DNA of 64,000 nt from Lophium mytilinum (taxonomy: Eukaryota; Ascomycota; Dothideomycetes; Mytilinidiales; Mytilinidiaceae): the NCBI GenBank assembly GCA_010093605.1, contig MU004182.1:777032-841031 (forward strand). The letters run 5' to 3'. Under the pieces are notes generated by a model. It searched no databases and had not been told where the DNA came from. It saw only the letters and a program-made list of their open reading frames with translations. Shown here piece after piece: positions 1 to 12,100 of the stretch (the first letter of the stretch is position 1; every line of letters starts with the position of its first letter). The translations under genes were made by a program, and so were the position numbers.

Positions 1-83
1 ATCACTATTTACTAACTACATCGCTAGTTAGTTGTCCCTCCAAAGCATATATGCAGAAGACTCCCAGGCAATACACAGCCATC

Positions 84-896
84 ATGCCCAACGAACCCTC
101 TTATGTCCATGGCCATCATTCCTCCGTCCTACGCTCCCACTCCTGGCGAACTGTAGAGAACTCCTGCCCACACCTACTGCCTCACATGCGACCGGATGCG
201 AAGATACTCGACGTAGGATGTGGGCCTGGCACCATCACCTGTGACCTCGCACAACGCGTCCCACAGGGCAGCGTCATCGGAGTCGACATGTCCGTCGATG
301 TGCTCAAAGGTGCCGAGAAGCTTGCTACAGAGCAAAATCTCAAAAATCTGAGCTTCACGACTGGCAACATCTACAGTCTGGACTATCCAGACGCCAGTTT
401 CGATATCGTCCACGTGCACCAGGTGCTCCAGCATATCGATGACCCAGTACGTGGGATGCGTGAGCTACGTAGGGTCACAAAGCCTGGAGGGCTGGTGGCG
501 TGTCGTGATGTCGACTATGCCGCTACTCTGTGGTACCCAGAGACACTTGGCTTGAAGAAGTGGTGCGAGCTGTATCAGACTGTTGCCAAGAGCACAGGAG
601 GCGATCCGAACATCGGACGTCGACTTCACGCCGTTGCTCGTGAGGCAGGCTTCCAGCGGGACCAGATCGATTCTACTGTTGGAACATGGTGTTTCAGCAC
701 ACAAGAAGAGCTAGATTTCTGGTGCAACATGTGGGCGGACCGGATGCTGAATAGCGAGTTTAAGGTAAAGGCTAAGCAGGGTGGGTTTGCAACCGACGAC
801 AAGTTGGAGCGGTTCGCCCAAATATGGAGATCATTCGCCCAGGAAAAGGACGGCTGGTGTACACTTATCCATGGGCAGCTCATCTGCCGAGTCTAG
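84..896 (+). CDS. SAM-dependent class I methyltransferase (UbiE/UMTA-like)
   Basis: Predicted to transfer a methyl group from S-adenosylmethionine to an unidentified small molecule in the cytosol. The intronless product of about 270 residues has the Rossmann methyltransferase motifs: motif I ILDVGCGPGTIT, the acidic end of strand 2 in VIGVDMS, and the motif II/III region QVLQHIDDPVRGMRELRRVTKPGG. This combination is typical of the Methyltransf_11/25 group. Two in-frame ATGs are possible (51 and 84). I prefer 84, whose product starts MPNEPSYVHGHH, because family members usually start close to that motif. The stop overlaps a GTAAG-like sequence, so a further 3' exon cannot be excluded, but the ending HGQLICRV looks complete. 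The neighbour is a convergent reductase and no biosynthetic cluster is visible, so the substrate is unknown. Confidence 0.85.
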   Translation: MPNEPSYVHGHHSSVLRSHSWRTVENSCPHLLPHMRPDAKILDVGCGPGTITCDLAQRVPQGSVIGVDMSVDVLKGAEKLATEQNLKNLSFTTGNIYSLDYPDASFDIVHVHQVLQHIDDPVRGMRELRRVTKPGGLVACRDVDYAATLWYPETLGLKKWCELYQTVAKSTGGDPNIGRRLHAVAREAGFQRDQIDSTVGTWCFSTQEELDFWCNMWADRMLNSEFKVKAKQGGFATDDKLERFAQIWRSFAQEKDGWCTLIHGQLICRV

Positions 897-920
897 GTAA
901 GTGTGAAATAGTACCTAATA

Positions 921-2091
921 TTACAATGCAAGCTTGTAAATCAGTTTCTTTCCGCTCACTTTCCCTTCCTTCATCTCCATTATTCCTCCGAATACACCCT
1001 CCAGCCCTCCCTCCCTCACATCCATCCTGTGAATCTTGATCTTCCCATCTGCGATGAGCCTTTCGGCTACTTTGCACCACATTTTCATAAACTCGAAATC
1101 CTCCTCAATGGCCTCGAAGGTCTCTCCCGCAATCTCAAACTCCCGGCCTAGTCCTGTGTATCCGAGATTGAAGCTCACCTCCACATCATTTCTGGGAGAG
1201 AAAGTATCAGTGGTGATCGAACCATACCAAAGTTTGCTCCCATCTGGCTTGGCAGAGTCCGAGAATGCTTCTGCGCAGATCTTTGCTACTTCGTCTCCAC
1301 CAATGGTATCCCAAATGTCGTAAAGCTGGTTATGCGTATACGCTCGAATCTCTGCGCCACACCCCGGCGCCCTGTAGTCAAAAGCCGCCAACGCACCGAG
1401 TTCCTTGACATACTCAAAATTCCTCGGATGGCACGTAGTAATCACCTCAAAGCCAGACCTCACCCCAAAGTCAGTAAACCTCTCCAACAAAAACTCTCCT
1501 AACGGCGCAAACTCACATCTTCGCAAACTGAATCCCATACGCCCCCATCCCCGAACTACCTCCATAAACCAGCATCCACGGCTTCTTCTTCTTCTTCTCC
1601 CCACCCTCCCCTTCCCCCTTCTCCCCCAACCCCACCAACGACAACCCCTTCTTCTGATAAAACGCCTGCCCCACCGTCAACATCGCCACCCCGAGCCCCG
1701 CCCCCTCCTCCCAGCTCATCGCCGCCGGCAGCCTCATCACCAGCCCGTCGCGCGCAACCACGTACTCGGCGAACGCGCCGCTGGTGGGATCCGTGCTGTT
1801 CGCGCCGTGCACGACGCCGAACACGCGGTCGCCGATTTGGGCGGCGTCGACGCCTGCGCCGACGGCGGTGATGATGCCGGCGTAGTCGCAGCCGATCGTG
1901 CTGCCTATGGGGCCGAGGCCGAGGGCGGGGTTGTCGATGTGCTGGTTCCAGTCGGTGGGGTTGAGGGCGACGGTGTGGGTGCGGATGAGGAGGTGGCCTG
2001 GGGGAAGAGGGGGGAGGGGGGTGGTGGTGACGGCGGCGTGGGAGGGGGAGAGGATTTTGAGGGCGTGCATGGTTGGGGGGAGGGAGGGCAT
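921..2091 (-). CDS. Medium-chain reductase, LovC/ToxD-like zinc-binding alcohol dehydrogenase family
   Basis: Predicted NAD(P)H-dependent oxidoreductase of the MDR superfamily (quinone reductase or trans-enoyl reductase type). Two exons, 1458-2091 and 921-1458 with the intron at 1459-1516 (58 bp) removed, give a continuous protein of about 370 residues. Visible features are the GroES-like N-terminal half (ALNPTDWNQH, GCDYAG, GDRVFG, GAFAEY), the nucleotide-binding turn VYGGSSGMGAYGIQFAK, and the C-terminal half with ITTCHPRNFEYVKELGA. The catalytic zinc ligands of true alcohol dehydrogenases are not obvious, which fits the LovC/ToxD enoyl-reductase branch. The linker before the Rossmann turn is rich in Lys and Glu. 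Alternative starts are 2070 (MHALKI) and 2220. No polyketide synthase is nearby, so a link to secondary metabolism is not supported here. Confidence 0.85.
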
Positions 2092-2535
2092 GGTGGGGAG
2101 GTAGGTTGGGGGGGTTGGATTGGGATGGATGGGATTTAGGGAAGGTGGGTGGAGGGCAAGTGTGGGCAATGGGGAACCATGAAGTGATGTTGTTCGGAGT
2201 GCTGGTAGTTTAGTTTGCAAGAGGAATAAAGCTTAAGTAGTTAAATGAATCGAGTGTGGTGTTGTTGGATTGGAATAGTCAGCAAGATGGATTGGTAATA
2301 TGTGTATACCACAAAGGGAATCCGCTCCGAATCTGCACGCAAAGTCTGCAGACTAGTCTCGAAAGAACGTAATTGTAGGGTTGGTATCTCTGCATGCCGC
2401 CTCTCAAGCAAATTACCTCTCCGTGACTCCATCCACCCACTCATGAATCTGCAACTGGTATCATAGCTCAAGGTCCGTCGTCATCTTCGTTCGTTGGCGT
2501 CAGCAGGGATGCATCCGCAGGCTATTGGAGCTTGT

Positions 2536-2721
2536 CTAGACGGGGCAGGTCTTTAGATAGTGTTAGTGCACGTTAAAGCAAAGAGCAGGCTTTTATGTGT
2601 AGTAGAAAGTACTCACAGCACCGCAAGAGCCGCAAGCCTTGTTGTCACCGCTGATGGACGCGCCGCACTTCGGGCAGGAAGAGTTATGGCTGTTGACGGG
2701 AGTCATGATGGTAGTAGACAT
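2536..2721 (-). CDS. Small cysteine-rich peptide with paired CxxC motifs, metallothionein-like (39 aa)
   Basis: A tiny two-exon gene: exon 1 is 2617-2721, the intron is 2551-2616 (66 bp, GTGAGT donor), and exon 2 (2536-2550) adds only Thr-Cys-Pro-Val and the stop. The predicted 39-residue product has five cysteines in the order SCPKCGAS...ACGSCGATCPV, meaning two CxxC pairs ten residues apart plus a final Cys. This resembles both a minimal zinc ribbon and small fungal metallothionein or stress peptides. There is no signal peptide, so it is probably cytosolic. The exact codon arithmetic of the splice and the way exon 2 extends the Cys pattern are the main support. The function is inferred from cysteine spacing only. 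Confidence 0.6.
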
Positions 2722-4237
2722 GTTGAGCTGAGTTCAGTGGAGTTGCTGACTTTGTTGGAAGCTGTTTGGACGTTTGGAAGTGTCTTGGTGGTGAAGTGTT
2801 GTGGTCGTGAGAAACGGAGTGAGGGGTGGCGGGGTATAGGTACGGGCTGAAACTGCCTAGTAACGGGCACGTGCCAGCTGATCTATCTCTTGAGAGTAGC
2901 CTGGGAGGAAACGATTGGTGATCTGTGAGAGTCTCATGCCTCTTTCGCTTTAACGTGGTGTCTTACGCTCGATTCGGGATAACCATCTGACTTGCATCTG
3001 ACCAATCATGTGTTGCCTTATGTCGGATTGGATGCACGTGACATCGGCACTGAGAGTGAACGGTCGTCTTCCACTAAGCCTTGGATTTCAATGGGGCGAT
3101 AAATTCCAGCTGCATGGGTGTATCTTCTCCAAGATGTTAGTCAATGATTCCATGTTCGAGAGATAGAGCTGGTAGATTCACCTTCGTCGTAAACCCAGAT
3201 ACAGCCTCCCCACATCAAACTCAACCACCATCTCTCGGCTGAGGCTTAAGACAAATAAGACGACTAAGAAAGGCAGTCACCCTCTTCCACGATATCTTCG
3301 ACATTCTAACGTATGATACAAAAAAATGATACACAAAAGCTTTCCTTTATGCCCAGCTTCCCCCAACCCACGGCATCGCAACCTTCAAGTACTCGCACAA
3401 CCACCATCTGACCTACCTATCCACCTCCTAGCCTGCCTTCTTCGGGCTTCAAAACCCTCAGCTCAGGCACATAAAAGAGTGGCGCAGCCAACACCGCCTC
3501 CCACGGCCGAAATTGCAGCTTCCACCCTTCAACGAGGCTGGACGGTTGCATCCAAGCACGTCAAGCCTTCCCAACGGTGCGCTTCTAGCATGTTTGTTCA
3601 GCGCGCTGGCGTCATACTCGTGTTTGCGGGTCCCTGGCCCCACTGGGCCGTTGGAAGCGATTGAGCTAATCGCAAGGCTGAAACATTTCGATGCAATTTT
3701 TGCCTGCATCGGGTTGGGGAGGGCGTGTGGGGGCTAAGGTGTTTCTGGATTGGGGAGAGTGTAAATGTGTGATCCGAGGTTGGAGAAATGCGAGCTAGAG
3801 CTAGTGGGCAGATGTGATTGAGTTTGACCGGATGGCGCAGGGGTGGGGAGGTGCTTGGGAACGGGTTGGAAGCGGAGGATGGCCGGATTGGGTAGCTGAG
3901 TCATGGTGTTGCTATGTGTGCATGGGACGAGGCTGGATAACCTGGGTGCTGGGAATTTTACCATAGTGGCGGTGCTAGGTGGGGGCCTTTTTCTTATACT
4001 GCAGCCTCGTCGCCAGGCTGGAGTAGACTTCATAATTGGACGGGCGTGTCTGCATAATGCTATTTATTGATAGAAAGGTACGCTTCCATGTGAAATTTCC
4101 GGAGATGAAGCTACGGCTCACCAAAGTTTTGAGCTTTCGGGGTTTTGTAGCCTTTCTCACACGAAGCTAAACAAGGCTACGGCTTACAACTCTCCTGTAA
4201 ATTGCGCTCTTGAGCTTTCGGATATGTTCATCACTTC
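2722..4237. other. Intergenic, no supported gene
   Basis: About 1.5 kb between the start of the cysteine-rich peptide gene and the amidase stop. Short ORFs occur on both strands near 3326-3737 and 3734-4033, but none shows a recognisable domain or a convincing splice structure. A CACGTGAC box lies at 3035-3042. The last 130 bases hold a short tandem repeat reported separately. Confidence 0.6.
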
Positions 4238-4259
4238 TTACACGAAGCTGACAAAAGGC
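4107..4259. repeat. About 81-bp imperfect tandem repeat at the amidase 3' end
   Basis: The string TTGAGCTTTCGG occurs at 4129-4140 and again at 4210-4221, 81 bases apart. Both are followed by similar sequence containing CACACGAAGCT or TACACGAAGCT and ACAAGG or ACAAAAGGC. A further partial match (GAAGCTACGGCT and GGCTACGGCTTA) extends the repeat leftwards. The right-hand copy includes the last codons of the amidase gene, so the 3' end of the coding region was apparently duplicated into the 3' flank. Confidence 0.6.
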
Positions 4260-6174
4260 AGCCCGATCTTCTCTTCAATGTATTCCATTGCCTCCACCAC
4301 CTTCTCGTCCTCATACCTGCGGCCAACGAGCTGCAGACTGACCGGAGCATTTGCGTAAGTCGAGGGTTTGTCTGCGATTAATACTATTAGCGCTAGCTCC
4401 AAGGGGGCATTGATAGTATGGAGAACACTTACAAAGTTCATAGTTGTACTTGTCGTCATCATTTCTTGGGTGATATCCTTCCTCAATCAAATCAACTTCC
4501 GGATCTACCTTCGTCACTGGAAACACAAGTGCTGGATAATCGAGTAAATTCCACTGCGATGTGTATCCCCAGTACCTCGCACAGTCCAAGGGAGGCGCCG
4601 CACCGGGTCCTACCGGGCAGAGGATCACATCTACATCTCCCCACAGCTTGGCATACTCGGCCTTGTATGCTTCACGCTTCACGGTCCAGTCCCAGAGCTC
4701 GCGCACAGAGTGGTGCTTCACGTTGGGATTATCGGTGAGGATGAAGCGGGACAGCGGACGCCATGGCTCGCCGGATGCCTCGATCGCAGCGGATTCCTCC
4801 GCTCCTCCGTCGCAGAAGTAGAGAGAGGATATGATGGTCCAGGCTTCGTCGTGAGCGTAAGGGGTCCAAGGAACGACCTCGATATCCGGAATTGCCTTGA
4901 GCTTGTCGACTACTGTAGAGATGGCGCGGAGAATTGGAGGGTGTGGTTTGACGATGCCATCGTCACTCAGCACCGCGATCTTGAGCTTCTTACCACCGGT
5001 GGGAGTGGACGGTAGCTGAGACTCTGTGTTCCAAAAAATCGGCAGCAGACTGGGTTCCCGAAGCCATGGTTTCGCATCGATGAGCGTCTTCATGAAGAGT
5101 TTCACGCCTCCGAGGCTTGTAGACAGCGGGCCAACAACGGGGACCACTTGCTCTTGTCCTAACATAGTTGCAGCAAAATCCCCATTGGGCAGCCGATAGC
5201 TAGTTGGGCGTAGACCGTAGACGCCACAGTTGGCGGCAGGCGACCGAATGGAACCACCAATGTCAGTGCCGATCCCCAAGCAGCTTCCACGAAGACCAAC
5301 TAGGGCGCCCTCGCCGCCGGAAGAGCCACCAGACGTCAGAAGTCGGTTGAATGGATTGACCGTTACGCCATAGAAATTAGAGGACGTCTCCAAATGCATC
5401 AGAGCTCCAGTGAGTTAGTACAACTCACGACAATAAGCAGTCAAGGAAGTCTTACTTTGCGGTTGCGTAGTACGAACGTAGAGCACTGCTCCTGCAGCCA
5501 GCAGTATATCCAGGATGTGAGCATTTGAAACAGCAGTTTGAGCATGCCAAGAGATAAAACCAGCGTTGAGGCTGAGGCATTCCATGCCAATGTGCTCCTT
5601 CACGGATATCGGAAGGCCATGAAGCGGCCCAATTGGTTTTTTGTTCGTAGAAAGATACTCGTCAAGATACTTCGCACGGGCTAGAGCCGCTGCGGGTAAC
5701 AGCTCGGTAATACAGTTTGTCTGGAAACCGTATCGTAAGCCATTTTTCATTCGTCACTTCTGACTTGGTAAGATGTCGTACCAGATTTTGGGCCAAACCC
5801 GCTCTTCTCAGAAATGCCGTCGTAACTTGGACTGAGGTGAGGTCCCCGCTCGCCATCTTAGCGACTAGAATCTCGGGGGCAGCCTCTGTGATAGCAATAA
5901 TATCTTCGGAAAAAATCCTCTTTGGTATGTGTGACACATCTTGAGGTATCTCCCAAGGAATCGTTGGCAGAGGGGGTTCCAGTGCCGCAATAGAAGCGTC
6001 CCGGTGACTCTGGGCTGTCTTTGCAATCTCCTGCCATGTTGGACCGGGAACTTTACCTCGTCGGGGTAAAGGCAATTGAGAAGGAGAGACTAGACTCGAA
6101 TGAAGACGGGAGTAGAAATCATGGGAAAGGTCTGTTATGGAAGAAACTAGGGAGCTGAAGCTGGAGGTGGACAT
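4238..6174 (-). CDS. Amidase signature family enzyme (fungal acetamidase/fatty-acid amidase-like)
   Basis: Predicted hydrolase of carboxylic amides. Four exons, 5782-6174, 5456-5720, 4433-5404 and 4238-4371, are separated by introns of 61, 51 and 61 bp and total exactly 588 codons (587 residues). The amidase Ser-cisSer-Lys triad is visible: Lys172 in LPISVKEHIG, Ser247 in SGGSSGGE and Ser271 in GTDIGGSIRSPAA. The spacings (75 and 24 residues) match those of mammalian FAAH (142/217/241), so the active site looks intact. The C-terminal NAPVSLQLVGRRYEDEKVVEAM is the usual family ending. No signal peptide or membrane segment is evident. The gene is head-to-head with an SDR gene across a 1.4-kb region. 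The natural amide substrate cannot be told from sequence. Confidence 0.93.
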
Positions 6175-7544
6175 TTTTGAGAAGGCTCGATGGCCTAGAC
6201 TGTTGGCCGAGTGAGGGGAGCTTGGTGGATGATTGGGCCGGGATAATTCGAGGCGTGCATGAAACTAAAGACCGTTATCGAGGCTTTAGTATGGTGGCTT
6301 GACAGACTGCTGTCTCTTCATCAGCTGCAATGAGACTGTGTAGTCTATATCCTCTTTCTTTTGGAGGTCCACAGAGAAGAGGGGAAGAAACAAGTCGCAA
6401 GATAAGGCTAATCGATGAATGGGGTCCACTAATGCAGCTTCCGGATTACAAAAAACCCACTTTGCAGAAAAAGCATTGTTCAGAAAGGAATAGAAAGTGG
6501 GGACTGTGTAAGCTGAGACTCCATGGCTATCAGCATTAAATAACATCGCTAACAGCGTCATTTTGAAGGCCAGGCAACTTGCACGAACGAGACGTCTGTT
6601 GAAGTAGCCTCACGGACGTGATGAGAAGTCGGCGTGCTGGCGTAGAATTAGGCCTCCTGCAGTTTCCCGGACAGCGGGCACTAGGCGGATCCCGGATCGA
6701 ATCAATCTCATGCCCAAAAATCCCCCGACATCGTTTCATCCAAAGCTCCTTCACTCGTCATCTCTATCTCCACCATTTTATCATTTTCAACCATCTGGCC
6801 CGCTCGCTCCTCAGCGCGGTAAAATTCTTTCATCTAAACCACAAGCCAAACTAAATCGCCTTTGGCCAAGCTATACTCAGCTAATCAATGCCCTCACAGA
6901 GGGCAAAGTGGCCGTAGTCATCTTCATCCGTTTGTTTGTACCGTGTAAGGAGCTGTTAAGTTCATTGCTTGAGGTTCTGTTTCATGTCTTCCTACGCCTC
7001 GTAACTATCTACACCGTAAACAGCAAACGGGAAACTGCCGGCTTGAGTCACGTTTTCGTTCAGGCCAGCCCGTTTTATTCTACCGTGACCAAGGCCACAC
7101 TCACCATCGAGTCATGTGGTGACAATAGGACCGAGGCGGCCCAGTAGCGATGAATGCCCAAGAAGCTCGAAGCTGGACCCTCTTTCACTAAAATCCCGGG
7201 TTGCCCGTTCAGGACATCCGCACCCCGCATCGACGGTGGCGGTTGGTCGTGGGCTGGAGAGCTTCATCACCAATGCTTCTTGAGGGGTTTGTCTGTTTGT
7301 GGCCTTGGTTACAGCCGCCGTTCGTGTCGTCGGCCTACTTGCTCCCGACCTACTCTTGATTGTTCTCTCCTCACTCTGCACACTCTTCCCTTGAATTGAC
7401 ACATTCCTGTTCAAAATTTCTTGATATCCGCGCGTCATTGCTCAGTCATTGCTTGTTGTAGTCTCATAGCTGTCTATTACTTCCACTGGAGTTCGTGGCC
7501 TTTTGTCTCTCAGCTGCTTCTAGTCTCCTCCGAAGGTCTAAAAT
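6175..7544. other. Shared divergent intergenic region (amidase / SDR)
   Basis: About 1.4 kb between the divergent starts of the amidase (leftward) and the SDR gene (rightward), so it probably holds both promoters. No ORF here has a recognisable domain. Pyrimidine-rich stretches precede the SDR start. No specific regulatory element could be assigned. Confidence 0.6.
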
Positions 7545-8708
7545 ATGGTCATGGCATCACCGATGCGTTTTTTGTCTTGTTCCGGACGGCGTTTGCTACG
7601 TGCTCGCGTGGCTAGCAGGGTGATCTGGCAGCCAAGTGCTGCCATTGCTACTCGAACTTTCGCCACTACTTTCAAGAGAGATGCATCCTCTCCGCCAGAT
7701 GCGCCACCTGCGGATATTGCATCAAGCGCAACAGCCTTTCTTGGCACGAAGAAGCGGCTTCCCGAATTCAATTTGACAGACAAAGTCATCATTGTCACTG
7801 GTGCAGCTCGAGGACTTGGTCTTACACAAGCACAAGCACTTCTTGAAGCGGGAGCTACTGGTACTGATATACCCGCGCGCGCTGGTCGATGCATGGACTA
7901 AATAGCTAACACCCCCAGTGTATGCTCTCGACCGGCTACCAGAGCCTTCTCCGGACTTTCACACGATTGCGGAGCGTGCAAAAAAGGAACTCGGCACTTC
8001 CCTACACTACCGTCAAATAGATGTACGCGATGTGCCAGACTTGAACAAGGTCGTTGACGCTATTGCCGAAAAGCATGGCCGGCTTGATGGGCTGGTCGCT
8101 GCTGCAGGCATCCAACAAGAAACCCCAGCGCTAGAGTACTCGGCAGAAGATGCAAACAGGATGTATCAGGTCAATTGCACAGGCGTCTTTATGACGGCTC
8201 AAGCAGTCGCGAAGAACATGATCAAGCTTAAGCAAAGCGGGAGCATCGCCTTCATTGCGTCGATGAGTGCGCACGTTGCCAACAGGGTAAGTGTCAAGAG
8301 CACTGGAAGCTGAAGAGAGCAAATCTGACAGCATCTATAAGGGGCTCATCTGCGCTGCGTACAACTCTAGCAAGGCGGGAGTTTTGCAGCTCTCGCGAAA
8401 CCTCGCATCTGAATGGGGCATGCATGGAATCCGCGTCAACACCATCTCTCCCGGGTACATTGTAACAGCGATGGTGGAGGAGCTATTCAAACAGTACCCA
8501 GAGCGCAAGGAGGAGTGGCCAAAGCAGAACATGCTCGGACGCCTCTCCTCGCCGGAGGAATACAGGGGAGCTGCTGTGTTCTTGATGAGTGATGCTAGTA
8601 GCTTCATGGTGAGTTCAACACCTTCGATACTTGCTGTACCAAGAGCTAACTGTGCCTCGATAGACTGCTAGCGATATGAAGATTGATGGAGGCCACTCGT
8701 CGTGGTAG
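7545..8708 (+). CDS. Short-chain dehydrogenase/reductase, classical SDR (polyol dehydrogenase-like)
   Basis: Predicted NAD(P)(H)-dependent oxidoreductase. Four exons, 7545-7860, 7919-8286, 8342-8608 and 8664-8708, with introns of 58, 55 and 55 bp total 332 codons (331 residues). The cofactor motif TGAARGLG starts at about residue 85, NNAG is replaced by AAAGIQ, and the catalytic YNSSK has Tyr235 and Lys239 with the upstream Ser in IASMSAHVAN. VNTISPGYI and the ending DMKIDGGHSSW complete the fold. The overall pattern resembles fungal D-arabinitol, mannitol or sorbitol dehydrogenases. The first 45 residues are rich in Arg, Ser and Ala without acids until position 46, suggesting a mitochondrial presequence. 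Later ATGs at 7551 or 7563 could be the true start. Substrate assignment is inference. Confidence 0.92.
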
Positions 8709-9151
8709 AATAAGGATAGCCTGCAGCGGTCAAGGAACGGATTTGCTATGTGAAAGATGAAAGTCGCATATTTCACTGTAGAATGCGCGTGACTCAATAG
8801 ATACAGCAAACAACAAAAAGTCAGCAAGACCCTGATACGTTTTCAACCAGTGACTCGAGCTCCGTGAATAGTTGGAAGAACACGTGAATCTGTGGGGCAC
8901 TTTGACACGCCTGACACGTGTCGGGGCACTTTAGCGTGCCATGCCTCACTCGTAGGGCTGACAGGGGTTCGCTCCGAAGTATCGCCGTGCTTCCTCATCC
9001 TCCAGGCGCGACTTCATCCTCCACTATTCTGCCTTCCTCCAACATGCCTGGCCGGTAGGGAGTAGCACTTGGAGCTTCGAGCTCGCTCTCAGCATACTTC
9101 ACGCCATCCACCTCGACTCTTTAGTACGCGCTGATTTGGCCTCCAGCTCCC
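8709..9151. other. Intergenic with E-box-like sites
   Basis: About 440 bp between the SDR stop and the ZZ/EF-hand start. It contains CACGTGA at 8881-8887 and the palindrome GACACGTGTC at 8913-8922, which are candidate bHLH (Cbf1-type) sites in the promoter of the downstream gene. Nothing else is recognised. Confidence 0.5.
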
Positions 9152-12100
9152 ATGGCGAACTATACATCCTCGCTGTCCCGCCATCGCCCAGTGGTCCTCA
9201 CTGTGACAGGCCTTCTGGCAGCCGCCACAGTTTTCTACCTTTACAGCACCCTTCAAACTCCTCCTGCCGGTGGCCTGCATAGAAGCAATGCAGTGCGACG
9301 CCCACCTCGCCGCCAGCTGCAGCGCCGAACAACACGTCCCGACTACACAAACGCCCAAGAGCTCGATCGCATCATCCCCGACGCTGTCTCTCATATAGGG
9401 TCGATCCAATTCCTTGGGTCTATGGTCGCCCTGAACGACATGCTTCCTTCCGAGGCAGAGCTTCGCCGCATTGCCGGACCAGAGCGCAATTCCGACGATG
9501 TTGCCGTTGCAATTGAATCCTTCTACGAAACCTTCATCATACGCCTCCTACACCGTATATTTCCCGGGCGGGCATTGCTACCGGAAGAGAGGCCGAACTT
9601 CGTCGCTGCGATGCAAAGTATGAACCTCGAAACCAGAACCATAGTGCACGCGTTTAGACAGCACGACATTGCCCGTGAGATGGCCGATCGGGCCCAGGAA
9701 GTCAATGACAACGAGAGCATTGCTGGCACAGAAGTATCATGGCACACCTCCCACGAATCTGGCGAGGAACAGATATCAGGCGACGGCCAAACTCTTCGGA
9801 AGACTCTATACCACATCGCCGAGGAGAGAGCGCGGCAAGAAGGAGTGAAGCATCGGGGCGTGAGCTGCGATCAGTGCGATGCTAAGCCAATCCGGGGGAT
9901 TCGCTGGCGATGCGCCAATTGCGCCGATTTCGACCTATGCTCCGATTGCGAGGCTACTAACAATCACTCCAAAACGCACATTTTCTACAAGATTCGAATC
10001 CCTGCTCCTTATCTCGGCTTACCCAAACAAGCTCCAGTGTACCCAGGCAGGCCGAATATGATGTCTCCATCCATAGATTCAGGGATCAAGAGGCGCCTTA
10101 TTACCGAGACCAACATCGAGGCCGAGGAAATAGAAGCCCTGTGGGACCAATTCACTTGTCTCGCGGACACTGAGTGGAGGGATGACCCGAGTAGTGTTGG
10201 GTGGGCCATTGACCGGCGGTCTTTCAACCAAGCCTTTATCCCCCGCTACTCAACTTTCATCTCGGCTCCAAACCTTATATACGACCGGGTGTTTGCTTAC
10301 TACGACTCCAACAACGATGGGAAGATTGGATATGACGAGTTTGTCAGGGGCCTTGACGGGATGCACTCTTCTAAGCCCGAGATAAAATTACGGATCGTCT
10401 TCAACGGCTACGATATAGATGGTGATGGCTACATATCGAGAAAAGACGTCCTGAGGCTCTTTAGGGCATACTATGCAATCGAAAAGGAAGGTACTCGTAA
10501 CTATATCGCAGAAAGCACGGACGAGCTGTCTGTCGCTGGAGCGCTAGATGTTATTCATTCTGGCCAACCCTTGGCCTCACAATTCACGCAGAGTACCCAA
10601 AGCTCGGCAACGAGCGCGCACAATCAACGGCTTCATGAAAAAGTACCAGATCAATTCGGAGACTTGAGGAGCCCATCTCATGGAGCTGTCCTTGATGACA
10701 CTGACGACACTGCACCTCGAGAGGATGTCTTGGGCATTGCGACGTCATCTCCTCAGCCTAGGGACACGGAAAATCGACATCTATCCGACTCGCCGGAAGA
10801 GCCGCGCCCGGATCCGATCGCTGAAAGATGGCGACGCAGACGATTTTATATCGATGAAGAGGAGGGTCTTAATGAACCGGACGGTCACTCTGGAAGTGAA
10901 GAGCTCAGCGATGTGGACGAACCCATCGAGGCCAGTTCCAATGGCCACCCAGAGTCGAATGGAACCAATCTCCCAAGAGGCTCACGCTCGTCGTCTAGAG
11001 TTCGCTTCCAAGAAGATCTAGATGTGGAGACTCGCTCTAATGCTTCGACTTCATCGCGCCCTTTCGGTGAACGATGGGGTGGCTATGAAATTCCAGAACC
11101 CGAGAAGGATCTTGGAAAGGAGCTTCTTTACCAGATAACTCAACAGGCTTTCAACGAAATGCTCAACCCCTTGTTCCTTGACAAGGAGGATCTCGCTATG
11201 GCCGCCTATGACACCAAACAAGAACGACGCCAACATAGGTCCGAACTGGACGGTATTACGGCTACATTCGAAACCGAAACGCAGATGAGTGTCAATGAAA
11301 TTATCTGGATGCACACTTCGTACGGATATAGCATCCGTATGGTGGAGTTGATTGTCGCGACTGGCTGTCCACGCTTTCTTCAAGAATTGAAAGATGGGAA
11401 GCATACCCACGATTCTGCTGAAGCGGAAATACGGAAGATTGTTTCGAGTGTAGAGATTCAAATGGTTGATAGTTCACAATCGTCTGAGTATAAATACCGG
11501 CCGACTTCACAGCAGCTTTGGAATGCCAAACTTTGGCGTATCCAGTTCTTATACGAGCTTAGTACAACACTGCTCGATATGTTTGCCGAATGCGGGTGGA
11601 TCGAAAAGGTTGAGTCCAGTCGCGTCCTGAAAGAAGTGGAAAACATGAATGGCGGCCCAAAACATACCAAGCTGGAAGTCAAGAACGTATCGTCCGCGCC
11701 AACTGTGCAACCTGCTAGCAACATCTCCGCTTCTGTACAGCAGCCGTATCGGGATGTTACGATGCCCCAATTCCGCCCTAATAGCCTGGAATCCGAACGA
11801 GCTCCTCAGCTTCAGGTCCTTATCAACAATGAGCAGTCGTATCGGGATCCTACCCTGCCTCAGTTCCGCCCCAACAACTTAGCGGACATCGATATCACTA
11901 CCCCAATCAGACCCGGGTCACCTCTCCCGAGCTCCACTGAAAGCCCTCTCACCCCACTGTCTCAGCAATCTCAGTACACCACTCCAGACGACGATGACGG
12001 CAGCTCTTACACAGACGGCAACACTGAGTTCATCTATCAGATGGACAAAGGCCCCATTTTCTTCTACCCGCATTCCTTCATCATTAGCGATTCCAACAAA

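Noticed and set aside
921-2091. A secondary-metabolite cluster around the LovC/ToxD-like reductase and methyltransferase
   Set aside because: No polyketide synthase, NRPS, terpene synthase or cluster transporter is present in the window.
1405-2139. Rightward 244-codon ORF over the reductase gene
   Set aside because: Low-complexity Leu/Pro/Arg then Gly/Val translation, antisense to a well-supported MDR gene.
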